This document shows positions 35,308 to 45,431 of a DNA stretch of 64,000 bases, one piece after another. The notes beneath the pieces were generated by a model. That model was not told where the DNA came from. It saw only the letters and a program-made list of their open reading frames with translations, and made no database searches. Both the position numbers and the translations under genes were made by a program. This stretch comes from Cellulomonas sp. PhB150 (lineage in GTDB: Bacteria; Actinomycetota; Actinomycetes; Actinomycetales; Cellulomonadaceae): positions 992,001-1,056,000 of the forward strand of contig NZ_RKHX01000001.1 in NCBI RefSeq assembly GCF_003755175.1, in the 5' to 3' direction. How positions within the stretch are numbered: position 1 is the stretch's first letter; each line of letters starts with the position of its first letter.

Positions 35308-35321
35308 AGAGAGCGCTCTAT
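35308..35321. promoter_or_regulatory. LacI operator 2
   Basis: AGAGAGCGCTCTAT repeats the core of operator 1 with one mismatched pair, centred 53 bp away, at the -35 edge of the glycosidase promoter. The two sites bracket the promoter and could bind one repressor tetramer or two dimers. Confidence 0.7.
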
Positions 35322-35414
35322 GGATCCCACTTTCGGGTGCATGAGCCAGCACTCGACCGGTCCCGCCCGCGCCGGTCGGGCCGCGGCCCGGCCCGCGGGC
35401 GCTACCGTGCGGGG

Positions 35415-36464
35415 GTGCAGGACGACGTCGCCCCCGGCCCCCGTGTGAGCACGCTCGAGGACGTGGCACTCGTCGCGGGCGTCTCCCGCGCGTCGGTCTC
35501 GCGCGTCGTCAACGGCAAGGCCGGAGTCGCGGCCCACATCGTCGAGGCCGTCAACGACGCCATCGCCCGCACGGGCTACGTCCCCAACCGCGCCGCCCGC
35601 TCCCTGGTCACGCGCCGCTCGGACACGGTCCTGGTCGTCGTCTCGGGCAGCGACACGAGCCGCGCAGGTCCCTGGGGTCCGGGCGACGTGCTCGCCGACC
35701 CGTTCTTCGGCCGCGTCGCCGGTGGCCTGATGAGCTCGTTGCGCCCGCGCGACGTGCACCCCGTGCTCATGCTCGCCGTCACGGACGACGAGCGCAGCCG
35801 CGTGCTGTCCTACGTGCGCGAGGGCAGCGCCGACGGCGTCCTGCTCGTCTCCGCGCAGGCCGGCGACCCGCTGCCCCAGATGCTCACCGACGCCGGCCTC
35901 CCCGTCGTGCTGTTCTCCCGGCCGGACCACCCGCTGCCGCTGAGCTACGTCGACGTCAACAACCGCGCAGGCGGGGCACTCGCCGCCGACCGGCTGGTCG
36001 CGCGCGGCTGCCGCTCGGTCGGCATCGTCACCGGTCCGCTCGACATCCCGGGCGCCGAGGACCGGCTGGTCGGCTTCCGGGAGGCCATGGCCCGGCACGG
36101 CGTGGCCTACGTGCCGTCCGCGGCGGGGACCTTCTCCGTCGAGAGCGGCGTCGCCGCGATGGGCACGCTGCTCGCCGACCACCGGGTCGACGGGGTGTTC
36201 GCCTCGAACGACAACATGGCGGTCGGCGCGATCCTCGCTGCCCAGGAACGCGGCCTGACGGTGCCCGACGACGTCGCCGTGGTCGGCTTCGACGACAGCA
36301 CCGCCGCGCTGATGTGCCGGCCCACGCTCACCACGGTGCGCCAGCCCATCGAGGCGATGGCGGCGGAGATGGCGCGCCTCCTGCTCGAGCGGCTCGACGC
36401 CCCCGACCAGCGGCCGAGCGCGGCGATCTTCGAGCCCGCCCTGGTCGAGCGCGGATCGGCCTGA
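35415..36464 (+). CDS. LacI-family regulator of the adjacent glycosidase
   Basis: 349 residues from the GTG at 35415, set by TACCGT 6 nt upstream. The HTH is VSTLEDVALVAGVSRASVSRVVNGKAGV at ~11-38, followed by the hinge (YVPNRAARSLVTRR) and a periplasmic-binding-protein-like sugar domain (ASNDNMAVGAILAAQERGLTVPDDVAVVGFDDS). It is divergent from the giant glycosidase and probably represses it through the two AGAGCGCTCT palindromes until an oligosaccharide inducer binds. The same reading frame is open far upstream, but that is only the antisense shadow of the glycosidase. Confidence 0.92.
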   Translation: MQDDVAPGPRVSTLEDVALVAGVSRASVSRVVNGKAGVAAHIVEAVNDAIARTGYVPNRAARSLVTRRSDTVLVVVSGSDTSRAGPWGPGDVLADPFFGRVAGGLMSSLRPRDVHPVLMLAVTDDERSRVLSYVREGSADGVLLVSAQAGDPLPQMLTDAGLPVVLFSRPDHPLPLSYVDVNNRAGGALAADRLVARGCRSVGIVTGPLDIPGAEDRLVGFREAMARHGVAYVPSAAGTFSVESGVAAMGTLLADHRVDGVFASNDNMAVGAILAAQERGLTVPDDVAVVGFDDSTAALMCRPTLTTVRQPIEAMAAEMARLLLERLDAPDQRPSAAIFEPALVERGSA

Positions 36465-36515
36465 CGAGCCGCACCCGGTTCGTCGGTCGGTCGCCGCGCG
36501 GGACACAATCGAGCG

Positions 36516-37781
36516 GTGACGGCGACCACGCAGACCCAGCCACCCGCCCCGCGGCGCGCTCGTCGCGCGCACGGGAGCCCGGCGATGACCGTCGCGCTCC
36601 TCGTCGTCGTCGGCGCGATCGTGCTCGCCTCCGCGCTCGTGGTCGCGCTCACCTGGCCCGGCCACGTGACGCCGTCCGGCCAGGCCGCGGGGCTCACCGA
36701 CGCGGGCGTCCAGCACGTCAAGGCCGAGGTGACGGGCGCGCGCATGGAGAGCTGCGACGCGAGCGTCGAGAACATGCTCCCCGACGGCACGCTGCCGTCG
36801 TCGGTCGCCTGCCTCGAGGTCGAGGCGCGCGTGACGTCCGGCGCCGACGAGGGGCGGGTGGTGTCGGTCTACGCGACGTCGGGCATCACCGCGGGCGACG
36901 TCCCGGCGGGGACGCGGATCATCGTCGAGCACTACCCCGCGGCCGACGGCGCCCCCGAGACGTGGGCGTGGTCGGACTTCTCCCGCGGCGTGCCGTTGGG
37001 CGCGTTCGCCCTCGCGTTCGTGCTGGTCGCGGCCGTGGTGGCCGGCTGGCGCGGGTTGCGCGCGGTGGCCGGGCTGGCGGTCGCGTTCACGGTCATCTGG
37101 GTCTACCTGCTCCCGGCCCTGGTCGCCGGCAAGCCGGCGCTGCTCGTCGGGCTCGCGGCGTCCGTCGTCATCATCACGGTCGCGCTCTACCTCGCGCACG
37201 GGCCGAGCCTGCGCACGACGACCGCGCTGGGCGGCACCCTCGCAGGGCTGTTCCTCGTCGCCGCGCTCGGCGTGCTCGGCGCGCATGCCGCGCACCTGTC
37301 ACCCGTGGCCTCCGAGGACGACTACCGGCTCGCCGCGCTGCTCGGCGACCACGGCGTCCAGACGCTGCACGGCGTGTTCCTGTGCGGCGTCGTGCTCGCC
37401 GGGCTCGGGGTGCTCAACGACGTCACGATCACGCAGTCCTCGGCGGTCTGGGAGCTGCGCGCGGCCGATCCCACGGCCTCGTGGCAGTCGCTGTTCACGG
37501 GCGGGATGCGGATCGGGCGCGACCACATCGCGTCGACGATCTACACGATCGCCTTCGCCTACGCGGGCGCCTCGCTCCCCGTCCTCATGGTCCTGCAGCT
37601 CTACGACCTGCCACTCGGGCAGACGCTCACGAGCGGGATCTTCGCGCAGGAGATCGTCCGGACCCTTGCGGGCTCGATCGGTCTCATCCTCGCCATCCCG
37701 CTGACCACCGCGATCGCCGTCACCGTCGCCACCCGCGCGAGCACCCGCCAGCTCACCGTCACGGGCGGCCACACCCACTGA
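36516..37781 (+). CDS. YibE/F family membrane protein (copy 1)
   Basis: 421 residues. One N-terminal helix, an extracytoplasmic beta domain (~55-155), then about seven helices with the YibE/F core: DYRLAALLGDHGVQTLHGVFLCG, LGVLNDVTITQSSAVWEL, MRIGRDHIASTIYTIAFAYAGA and LAGSIGLILAIPLTTAIA. CACAAT lies 6 nt before the GTG start. The family is uncharacterised. A paralogue faces it 13 bp downstream on the other strand, and a zinc-type importer follows. Confidence 0.87.
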   Translation: MTATTQTQPPAPRRARRAHGSPAMTVALLVVVGAIVLASALVVALTWPGHVTPSGQAAGLTDAGVQHVKAEVTGARMESCDASVENMLPDGTLPSSVACLEVEARVTSGADEGRVVSVYATSGITAGDVPAGTRIIVEHYPAADGAPETWAWSDFSRGVPLGAFALAFVLVAAVVAGWRGLRAVAGLAVAFTVIWVYLLPALVAGKPALLVGLAASVVIITVALYLAHGPSLRTTTALGGTLAGLFLVAALGVLGAHAAHLSPVASEDDYRLAALLGDHGVQTLHGVFLCGVVLAGLGVLNDVTITQSSAVWELRAADPTASWQSLFTGGMRIGRDHIASTIYTIAFAYAGASLPVLMVLQLYDLPLGQTLTSGIFAQEIVRTLAGSIGLILAIPLTTAIAVTVATRASTRQLTVTGGHTH

Positions 37782-37794
37782 CCCCGGGCCGGCT

Positions 37795-38973
37795 CTACGC
37801 GACGGGCACGGCGACCTCCGCCCGCGCGTTCTCGGCGGGCGCCGAGGCGGAGCGGACGACCAGGGCGGCGATGGCCGTCGTCAAGGGAATCGCGAGGACC
37901 AGCCCGATCGAGCCGACGAGCGTGCGGGCGACCTCCTCCGCGAGCTCGCCGTTCTGCAGCGTGTCGAGGATCGCGCGGTCGGAGATGCTCACGAGCAGGA
38001 CGAGCGGGAGGGTCGCGCCGACGTAGGCGAACACGATCGTGTAGACGGTCGAGGCGATGTGGTCGCGGCCGATCCGCATCCCGCGGGAGAACAGCTGGCG
38101 GCGCGACGCGTCGGGCGAGGCCGCGCCCAGCTCCCACACGGCCGAGGCCTGCGTGATCGTCACGTCGTTGAGCACGCCGAGGCCGGCCAGCACCATGCCG
38201 CAGAGCAGGACCGCGCGGAGCCGGACGTCGGGCGCGGCGGACATCAGGTCGAGCGCGTACTCGTCGGACAGGCCCGTGAGCTGGGCCGCGCCGCTCGCCC
38301 ACGCCGCGATGAGCGCGGTGGCGGCGAGGCCGGCGAGCGTGCCGACCAGCGCCGTCGACGTGCGCAGCGTGAACCCGTGCGCCAGGTACAGCACGACGAA
38401 CATGATCGCGACGGCGGTGACCAGCGCGACCGGCACGGCAGGCTTGCCCTGCAGGAGCGCGGGCAGCGTGAAGGCGCCGATCATGCCGAGCGACGCGGCG
38501 AGCCCGACGAGCGCCGCGAGCCCTCGCCACCGGGCGACGGCGACGACCAGCACGACGAACCCGAGGGCCAGGATCGCCAGCGGTGGACCGCGGACGTAGT
38601 CGACGAACACGTACGGCGTCCCACCGGGACCCGCGTCGCCCGTGTCGACGACCTGGATCCGGTCCCCCGCCTCGAGCTCGCCGAGGTACTCGGGCGGCAC
38701 GTTGACCCACACCGGGGCCCCACTGATGCGCGCTCGGAGCTGGTGGACCTGGTCGGCGGCGTCAGGGTCCACGGCGACGACCGTGCCCGTGTGGAACGTC
38801 GCGCCCGGGGCGGAGGTCTGGAGCGTGGGCTGCTCGCCGTGCGGCCAGAGCAGCACGGCCCCGAGCACGGTCGCCAGCAGCACCGGGACCAAGATCGCCG
38901 TGAAGATCGCTCGCGCGCGGCGCCTCAGCCGGTCCGGGGTCGGCCCGACCGGGCCGTGCACGTGTCCGCTCAT
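37795..38973 (-). CDS. YibE/F family membrane protein (copy 2)
   Basis: 392 residues from the ATG at 38971-38973 (38985 is an alternative). It has the same layout as copy 1 and near-identical core segments: LGVLNDVTITQASAVWELGAA, MRIGRDHIASTVYTIVFAYVGA and LVGSIGLVLAIPLTTAIA. The extracytoplasmic part carries an OB-like stretch (VWVNVPPEYLGELEAGDRIQVVDTG). It is head-to-head with copy 1 at the 3' ends and divergent from the zinc ABC operon, so the zinc promoter region may also serve it. Confidence 0.87.
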   Translation of the reverse strand: MSGHVHGPVGPTPDRLRRRARAIFTAILVPVLLATVLGAVLLWPHGEQPTLQTSAPGATFHTGTVVAVDPDAADQVHQLRARISGAPVWVNVPPEYLGELEAGDRIQVVDTGDAGPGGTPYVFVDYVRGPPLAILALGFVVLVVAVARWRGLAALVGLAASLGMIGAFTLPALLQGKPAVPVALVTAVAIMFVVLYLAHGFTLRTSTALVGTLAGLAATALIAAWASGAAQLTGLSDEYALDLMSAAPDVRLRAVLLCGMVLAGLGVLNDVTITQASAVWELGAASPDASRRQLFSRGMRIGRDHIASTVYTIVFAYVGATLPLVLLVSISDRAILDTLQNGELAEEVARTLVGSIGLVLAIPLTTAIAALVVRSASAPAENARAEVAVPVA

Positions 38974-39025
38974 GGCGCCGAGCATCACGCGCGCGGGCCT
39001 CGAGACGAGGGAGCCACGCCGCTGT

Positions 39026-39055
39026 TTGCTTTTGATAGTCATTCTCGTTTAGGTT
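39026..39055 (+). promoter_or_regulatory. Zinc importer promoter with Zur-like box in the spacer
   Basis: TTGCTT (39026-39031), 18 nt, TAGGTT (39050-39055) form a promoter. The spacer holds TGATAGTCATTCTCG (39033-39047), matching 11 of 15 bases of a TGAAAATCATTTTCA-type Zur box. A second AT-richer site (TGTTATCGTTACGGT, around 39095-39109) lies downstream and includes another possible -10 (TACGGT). Confidence 0.55.
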
Positions 39056-39163
39056 CGAGACGTCGCTCCGGCCCGCAGTCCCGTCAATGGGAACTGTTAT
39101 CGTTACGGTGCCCGGACGCGGCCTCCCACCGCCCGGCACATCTCCCGCTAGGACCTCGTCGCC

Positions 39164-40063
39164 ATGAAGAAGTCGCTCGCCCTCGTCGTCGCCACCACGG
39201 CCGCGCTCGCGCTGTCCGCGTGCTCGTCCTCCGACTCCGACCCGGGCGGCGCCGCGACCGGGACCGTCGCGGTCGTCACGTCGACCAACGTCTACGGCGA
39301 CATCGCCGCGCAGGTCGGCGGGGACCTCGTGCACGTGACCGCGATCATCGACGACCCGTCCGCGGACCCGCACTCCTACGAGGCCAGCGCCCAGACGCAG
39401 CTCGCCCTGTCCAGGGCCGCTCTCGTCGTCGAGAACGGCGGCGGGTACGACGACTTCGTCGACACGATGCTCGACGCGATCTCCACCGAGCCCGTCGTCG
39501 TCAACGCGGTCGAGGTCTCGGGCAAGGACACCGGCGGCGACCTCAACGAGCACGTCTGGTACGACTTCCCGACCGTGCGGGCGCTGGCCGGCACGATCGC
39601 CGACGAGCTGAGCAGCATCGACGCGGACAACGCGGCGACCTACGCTGCCAACGCCACGGCCTTCCAGGCCAAGGTCGACGACCTGATCGCCGAGACGGAC
39701 GCGATCAAGGCCGAGCACGCGGGTGCGGGGGTCGCGATCACCGAGCCCGTCCCGCTGTACCTGCTCGAGAACGCGGGCCTCGTGAACAAGACGCCCGAGG
39801 CCTTCTCGGAGGCCATCGAGGAGGAGACCGACGTGCCGCCGGCCGCGCTCAAGGACACGATCGCGCTCTTCTCGTCGCACGCCGTCGACGCGCTCGTGTA
39901 CAACTCCCAGACCACCGGCACCGAGACCGAGCGCGTGCTGTCCGCCGCGAAGGACGCCGGCGTGCCCGTGGTGCCTGTCACCGAGACCATGCCCGAGGGC
40001 AGAGACTATGTCTCGTGGATGACGGCCAACATCGACGCGGTGCGCAGCGCGCTGGCCTCGTGA
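39164..40063 (+). CDS. Zinc/manganese ABC transporter binding lipoprotein
   Basis: 299 residues. Lipobox LSAC (C20). Cluster A-I metal-binding-protein features: VVTSTNVYGDIAAQVGG, DDPSADPHSYEAS (H70), NEHVWYDFPTV (H130), VPPAALKDTIALFSSHAVDALVYNSQ with a third histidine, and MPEGRDYVSWM. There is no His-rich loop of the ZnuA kind. Zinc is favoured by the Zur-like box; manganese is possible. The stop overlaps the GTG of the ATPase gene. Confidence 0.9.
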   Translation: MKKSLALVVATTAALALSACSSSDSDPGGAATGTVAVVTSTNVYGDIAAQVGGDLVHVTAIIDDPSADPHSYEASAQTQLALSRAALVVENGGGYDDFVDTMLDAISTEPVVVNAVEVSGKDTGGDLNEHVWYDFPTVRALAGTIADELSSIDADNAATYAANATAFQAKVDDLIAETDAIKAEHAGAGVAITEPVPLYLLENAGLVNKTPEAFSEAIEEETDVPPAALKDTIALFSSHAVDALVYNSQTTGTETERVLSAAKDAGVPVVPVTETMPEGRDYVSWMTANIDAVRSALAS

Positions 40064-40854
40064 CCGCCCATCCCCCGCTCGAGCTCACCGACGCGAGCCT
40101 CGCCTACGGCGAGCGCACGGTCTGGTCCGGCCTGGACCTGACCCTCGAGGCCGGCGACTTCCTCACCGTGCTCGGGCCGAACGGCTCGGGCAAGACCAGC
40201 CTGCTGCGCGCGATCCTCGGGCTGCAGCCGCTGACGGGGGGACGGCTGAGCATCCTGGGGCGGCCGGCCCGCCGCGGCAGCAAGGACGTCGGCTACATCC
40301 CGCAGCAGCGGCTGATCGACCCGGCGACCCCGGTGCGTGCGCGCGACCTGGTCCGCATGGGGATCGACGGCGACCGGTGGGGCCCGGGGCGGCACAGCCA
40401 CCGCGAGCACGTGGAGGAGCTGCTCGCCGCGGTGGGGGCCTCGTCCTACGCCGACGTGCCGCTCGGCATGCTCTCGGGCGGCGAGCAGCAGCGGGTGCGG
40501 ATCGCGCAGGCGCTCGGCACGCGCCCCTCGATCCTGCTGTGCGACGAGCCGCTCCTCTCGCTCGACCTGCGCCACCAGCACGAGGTCACCGCGCTCATCC
40601 ACGAGACCCGGCGGGCCACCGGCACCGCGGTCGTGTTCGTGACGCACGAGATCAACCCCGTGCTGCCGTGGACCGACCGCGTGCTCTACCTCGCCCCCGC
40701 CGGCCACGCGATCGGCGCCCCCGACGACGTGCTCACCTCGGAGAAGCTCAGCGCCCTGTACGGCACGCCGGTCGAGGTCCTGCACTCCCAGGGCCGCGTC
40801 CTGATCGTCGGGGGCGACGAGCACAGCCACCACGTCGACGAGGTGGGCGAGTGA
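40060..40854 (+). CDS. Zinc/manganese ABC transporter ATP-binding protein
   Basis: 264 residues. Walker A GPNGSGKTS (~39), Q-loop YIPQQ, signature LSGGEQQRVRIAQAL, Walker B ILLCDEPLLSLD, and FVTHEI with the switch histidine. The C-terminus has GGDEHSHHVDE, a His-rich tail that may bind metal. GTGA overlaps on both sides couple it to the binding protein and permease. Confidence 0.92.
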   Translation: MTAHPPLELTDASLAYGERTVWSGLDLTLEAGDFLTVLGPNGSGKTSLLRAILGLQPLTGGRLSILGRPARRGSKDVGYIPQQRLIDPATPVRARDLVRMGIDGDRWGPGRHSHREHVEELLAAVGASSYADVPLGMLSGGEQQRVRIAQALGTRPSILLCDEPLLSLDLRHQHEVTALIHETRRATGTAVVFVTHEINPVLPWTDRVLYLAPAGHAIGAPDDVLTSEKLSALYGTPVEVLHSQGRVLIVGGDEHSHHVDEVGE

Positions 40855-41768
40855 TCACGACGATCGTCTCGGCGGCACTGCCGACCGCGGTGTCCGCCGC
40901 CGGCTCGGACGACTGGTGGAACCGGCTGTTCAACTTCGACAACTACGGCGAGCTGCTCTCGCTCGTGCACAACTCGATCATCGCGGGCGCGGTGCTCGGG
41001 CTGGTCGGCGGGCTCGTCGGCGTCTTCGTCATGCAGCGCGACCTCGCGTTCGCGGTGCACGGGATCAGCGAGCTGTCGTTCGCGGGCGCCGCCGCGGCCC
41101 TGCTGTTCGGCATCGACGTGGTGCTCGGGTCAGTGCTCGGGTCCGTGCTGGCGGCCGTCGTCATCGGCTTGCTGGGCACCCGCGCGCGTGACCGGAACTC
41201 GATCATCGGTGTGCTCATGCCCTTCGGGCTCGGGCTCGGCGTGCTGTTCCTGTCCCTCTACCCCGGGCGGGCGGCGAACAAGTTCGGCCTGCTCACGGGG
41301 CAGATCGTCGCGGTCGACGACACGCGGCTCTCGCTCCTGGTCGTCATCTCGGCGATCGTCATCGCGGGGCTGCTGGTCATCTGGCGGCCCCTGACGTTCG
41401 CGAGCGTGGACCCTGACGTGGCCGCCGCCCGCGGGGTGCCGACCCGCGCCCTGTCGTTCACGTTCATGCTGCTGCTCGGTCTCGCGGTCGCGCTCGCCGT
41501 GCAGGTGGTGGGCGCGCTGCTCGTCCTGTCGCTGCTCATCACCCCCGCCGCGGCCGCGAGCCGGATCAGCGCGTCGCCGGTCGTCGTGCCGCTGCTCAGC
41601 GTCGCCTTCGCGGTGACCAGCGCCGTCGGCGGCATCCTGCTCGCACTGGGCGGCAACGTGCCGATCAGCCCGTACGTCACGACGATCTCGTTCGTGATCT
41701 ACCTGGTGTGCCGGCTCGTCGGGAGCTCCCGGACGCGCCGGGGCTGGACGCGCCGGGCGATCGCCTAA
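40851..41768 (+). CDS. Zinc/manganese ABC transporter permease
   Basis: 305 residues with eight to nine hydrophobic helices. ABC-3 family markers are NSIIAGAVLGLVGGLVGVFVMQRDLAFAVHGISELSFAGAA (in part), FGLLTGQIVAVD and VGALLVLSLLITPAAAA. It is the membrane channel of the importer and the last gene of the operon. Its end overlaps the galE 3' end by 4 bp on the opposite strand. Confidence 0.92.
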   Translation: MITTIVSAALPTAVSAAGSDDWWNRLFNFDNYGELLSLVHNSIIAGAVLGLVGGLVGVFVMQRDLAFAVHGISELSFAGAAAALLFGIDVVLGSVLGSVLAAVVIGLLGTRARDRNSIIGVLMPFGLGLGVLFLSLYPGRAANKFGLLTGQIVAVDDTRLSLLVVISAIVIAGLLVIWRPLTFASVDPDVAAARGVPTRALSFTFMLLLGLAVALAVQVVGALLVLSLLITPAAAASRISASPVVVPLLSVAFAVTSAVGGILLALGGNVPISPYVTTISFVIYLVCRLVGSSRTRRGWTRRAIA

Positions 41769-42748
41769 GCCCGAGCCGCCGAGCGCGCCCGCCAGTCGCT
41801 GGCCACCATCTCGACGAGGTCGTGGCGCATCTGCCAGCCCAGGTCGCGCGCTGCGAGCTCGCCTGACGCGACGATGCGCGCCGGGTCACCGGGCCGGCGC
41901 GGGGCGATCGCGGGCTCGACGTCGCGGCCGGTGACGGCCGCGACGGCGGTCATGATCTGCCGCACCGACACGCCGTCGCCGCTGCCCAGGTTGTACGCGG
42001 GCTCCAGGGGGCTACCGGCGTCCAGCGCCTGCGCCGCGGCGACGTGCGCGAGCGCGATGTCGCCCACGTGGACGTAGTCGCGCACGCACGTGCCGTCGGG
42101 CGTCGGGTAGTCGTCGCCGAAGATCGTCGGCGTCTTCCCGGCCGCGACGGCCTCGAGCGCGAGGGGGAACAGGTTGTGCGGGCTGGTGTCGACGACGGCC
42201 TCGTCGGCCGAGCCCACGACGTTGAAGTACCGCAGGCTCGTGTGGCGCAGGGGCGACTCGGAGTCCGCCGTCGCGCGGCCCTGGTCGCGCAGCAGCCACT
42301 CGCCGACGAGCTTGCTCTCGCCGTACGGCGACTCGGGCGCGGTGGCGGTGGCCTCGGTGACGAGGTCGGTGTGCGGCGTGCCGTAGACGGCGGCCGACGA
42401 CGAGAAGACGAGCGAGCTGACGCCCGCGTCGGCCATCGCCTGCAGCACGCTGGCCGTGCCGGTGACGTTCTGCTCGTAGGTGTGCAGCGGCCGCCGGACG
42501 CTGACGCCGGCGTACTTGAAGCCCGCCAGGTGCACGACGCCGGCCACGTGGTGCTCACGCAGCGCGGCCGTCAGCGCGGCGGTGTCGAGGATGCTCGTGC
42601 GCAGGAACGGCACGCCGTCGGGGACGAAGGACTCGTGGCCGCTCGACAGGTCGTCGACGACGACCACGTCGAGCCCCTGCGCGACGAACGCCCGCACGAT
42701 GTGCGCGCCGATGTATCCGGCTCCGCCGGTGACCAGCCAGGTGCTCAC
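41765..42748 (-). CDS. galE: UDP-glucose 4-epimerase
   Basis: 327 residues. TGGAGYIGAHIV at the N-terminus is the NAD-binding motif. The catalytic set is Ser in FSSSAAVYG and Tyr-x-x-x-Lys in YGESKLVGE. SLRYFNVVGSA and the C-terminal YNLGSGDGVSVRQI complete the pattern. It interconverts UDP-galactose and UDP-glucose, the last Leloir step. The GTG start follows the galK stop by 1 nt, so it is the third gene of galTKE. Confidence 0.95.
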   Translation of the reverse strand: MSTWLVTGGAGYIGAHIVRAFVAQGLDVVVVDDLSSGHESFVPDGVPFLRTSILDTAALTAALREHHVAGVVHLAGFKYAGVSVRRPLHTYEQNVTGTASVLQAMADAGVSSLVFSSSAAVYGTPHTDLVTEATATAPESPYGESKLVGEWLLRDQGRATADSESPLRHTSLRYFNVVGSADEAVVDTSPHNLFPLALEAVAAGKTPTIFGDDYPTPDGTCVRDYVHVGDIALAHVAAAQALDAGSPLEPAYNLGSGDGVSVRQIMTAVAAVTGRDVEPAIAPRRPGDPARIVASGELAARDLGWQMRHDLVEMVASDWRARSAARA

Positions 42749-42749
42749 G

Positions 42750-43975
<1,226 letters not shown>

Positions 43976-43979
<4 letters not shown>

Positions 43980-45265
43980 GCGAGCTCCTGCAGACGGGCG
44001 GCGATGCGCTCGGGGGTGGTGTCGCTGATCCAGGCGGCCATGCCGGACTCGACGCCGGCGAGGTACTTGAGCTTGCCCGGTGCGCGCAGCACCGAGAACA
44101 GCTGCAGGTGCAGGCGGCCCAGCTCACGGCCCTCGCCGACGACGGCCTGGTGCCAGCCCGAGATGTAGGGCAGCGGGATCGGCTCGCCGGTGGCCGGGTC
44201 GACGAAGAAGCGGTCGAGCCGCTGCAGCAGCGTCAGGTAGGTCGCGGCGAGGTCGTCGCGCTCGGCGTCGGTCAGGCCGGGCAGGTCGAGCACGTCGCGC
44301 CGCGGCGCCAGGTGCACCTCGACCGGCCATTTGGCGGCGGCCGGCACGTACGCGACCCAGTGCTCCGACTCGAGCACGACGCGCACGCCGGCGCGCAGCT
44401 CGGCGGCGACCACGTCGGCCAGGAGCGAGCCGCCCGTGCGGTCCCGGTAGGCGCGCGCCTCGCGCAGCATCGCGGTCGTGCGGGGGGTGACGTACGGGAG
44501 CGCGTAGATCTGGCCGTGCGGGTGCGGCAGGGTCACGCCGATCTCCCGGCCGCGGTTCTCGAACGCGAAAACCTGCTCGATGCCCGGCAGCACGGACAGC
44601 GCCTCCGTGCGCTGGGCCCAGGTGTCGACGATCGTGCGGACGCGCTCGACCGGGAGCGTGCCGAACGACGCGTCGTGGTCGCTGGAGAAGACGACGACCT
44701 CGCAGCGGCCCGCCGCGGGACGCACGGTCCACAGGTCCTCTCCGTCGAGCGCGACGGGGTCGGTCGACTCCCCTGTCGACTCGCCTGGCACCTGCATGAG
44801 CGCCGCGAACCGGTTCTCGAAGACGGCCACGTCGTACGCGGTGTCGGGGATCTCGCCGTCGCTGTAGGCAGCGCCGGGCTTGGCCGGGCACAGCGGGCAG
44901 GAGTCAGCCGCCGGCAGGAAGGTGCGGTTCATCCGGTGGGACGCCATCGGGACCCACTCGCCGGTGAGCGGGTCGCGGCGCATCTGGGGGCCGACGAAGG
45001 GCGTGGTGTGCCCGTCGGGGCCGACGACCGGCGCGAACCGGTCCGCGAGCGGCCGCGGGTCGTCGAGCCGCCGCGTCGCCGCGCCGGAGAGGTACGGCTC
45101 GGTGTCGTCGACGTAGACGAGCTCGCGGCCGTCGGCGAGGCGCGTGGAGGTGAAGCGCGGGCCGGTGCCGTTCCGCACGCCGGGCTGCGCGACGCGCTGC
45201 GTGCCCGTCGTCCCGTCCACCGTCGTGTCCTCGTCGTGCGCGTCCTCGCGCCTCAGGCCTGCCAC
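43976..45265 (-). CDS. galT: Galactose-1-phosphate uridylyltransferase
   Basis: 429 residues. The active-site motif GVTLPHPHGQIYALPY carries the nucleophilic histidine (second His of HPH). Zinc or structural cysteines are in SCPLCPAKPG. The C-terminal HWVAYVPAAAKWPVEVHLAPRR and GWHQAVVGEGRELGRLHLQ are typical of GalT. The GTG start is supported by AGGAGG 5-6 nt upstream. It is the first gene of galTKE and lies opposite a LacI regulator. Confidence 0.95.
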
Positions 45266-45279
45266 GGTGACCTCCTGCG

Positions 45280-45293
45280 TGTTAACGTCAACA
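45280..45293. promoter_or_regulatory. LacI operator at galT
   Basis: TGTTAACGTCAACA is a 14-bp imperfect palindrome overlapping the -10 and start point of galTKE. It shares the arms TGTT/AACA and centre ACGT with the perfect site at 45401. Confidence 0.7.
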
Positions 45294-45400
45294 TCCGAAC
45301 ACCACGGAGATTGTCACGACTCGCGGCGCGATGTCAACGCCAAGCCCCCCACCTGCAACGATGCCCCCGGGTGGCTCTCGGCCGGGCGGCGAGGGCTGCG

Positions 45401-45414
45401 TGTTCACGTGAACA
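45401..45414. promoter_or_regulatory. LacI operator before its own gene (perfect palindrome)
   Basis: TGTTCACGTGAACA is a perfect 14-bp palindrome just upstream of the -10 element (TAGGGT) of the adjacent lacI gene. It fits autoregulation by that protein. Confidence 0.75.
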
Positions 45415-45431
45415 TGCTCTAGGGTCCTGGC

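Larger units (their letters stand above)
35100..35414. promoter_or_regulatory. Divergent control region, giant glycosidase / LacI
   Basis: This 315-bp gap holds the signals for both genes. On the minus strand TTGCGG (35303-35308), 18 nt, and CATACT (35279-35284) form a promoter for the glycosidase, flanked by two LacI-type palindromes. On the + strand TACCGT (35403-35408) lies 6 nt before the lacI GTG. The roughly 150 bp nearest the glycosidase form a long leader ending in AGGAGG. Confidence 0.55.
45266..45431. promoter_or_regulatory. Divergent control region galTKE / LacI
   Basis: This 166-bp gap has two LacI-type sites, one at each end. On the minus strand GTGACA (45312-45317), 16 nt, GATGTT (45290-45295) form a promoter for galT overlapped by operator TGTTAACGTCAACA. 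On the + strand TAGGGT (45420-45425) lies 6 nt before the lacI ATG. Confidence 0.6.

Noticed and set aside
30717..35414. Huge open frame on the + strand continuing into the LacI gene (1915 codons)
   Set aside because: It is the GC-rich antisense shadow of the minus-strand multi-domain glycosidase. The LacI gene itself starts at 35415, where a -10 element and GTG occur; upstream translation has no domain content.
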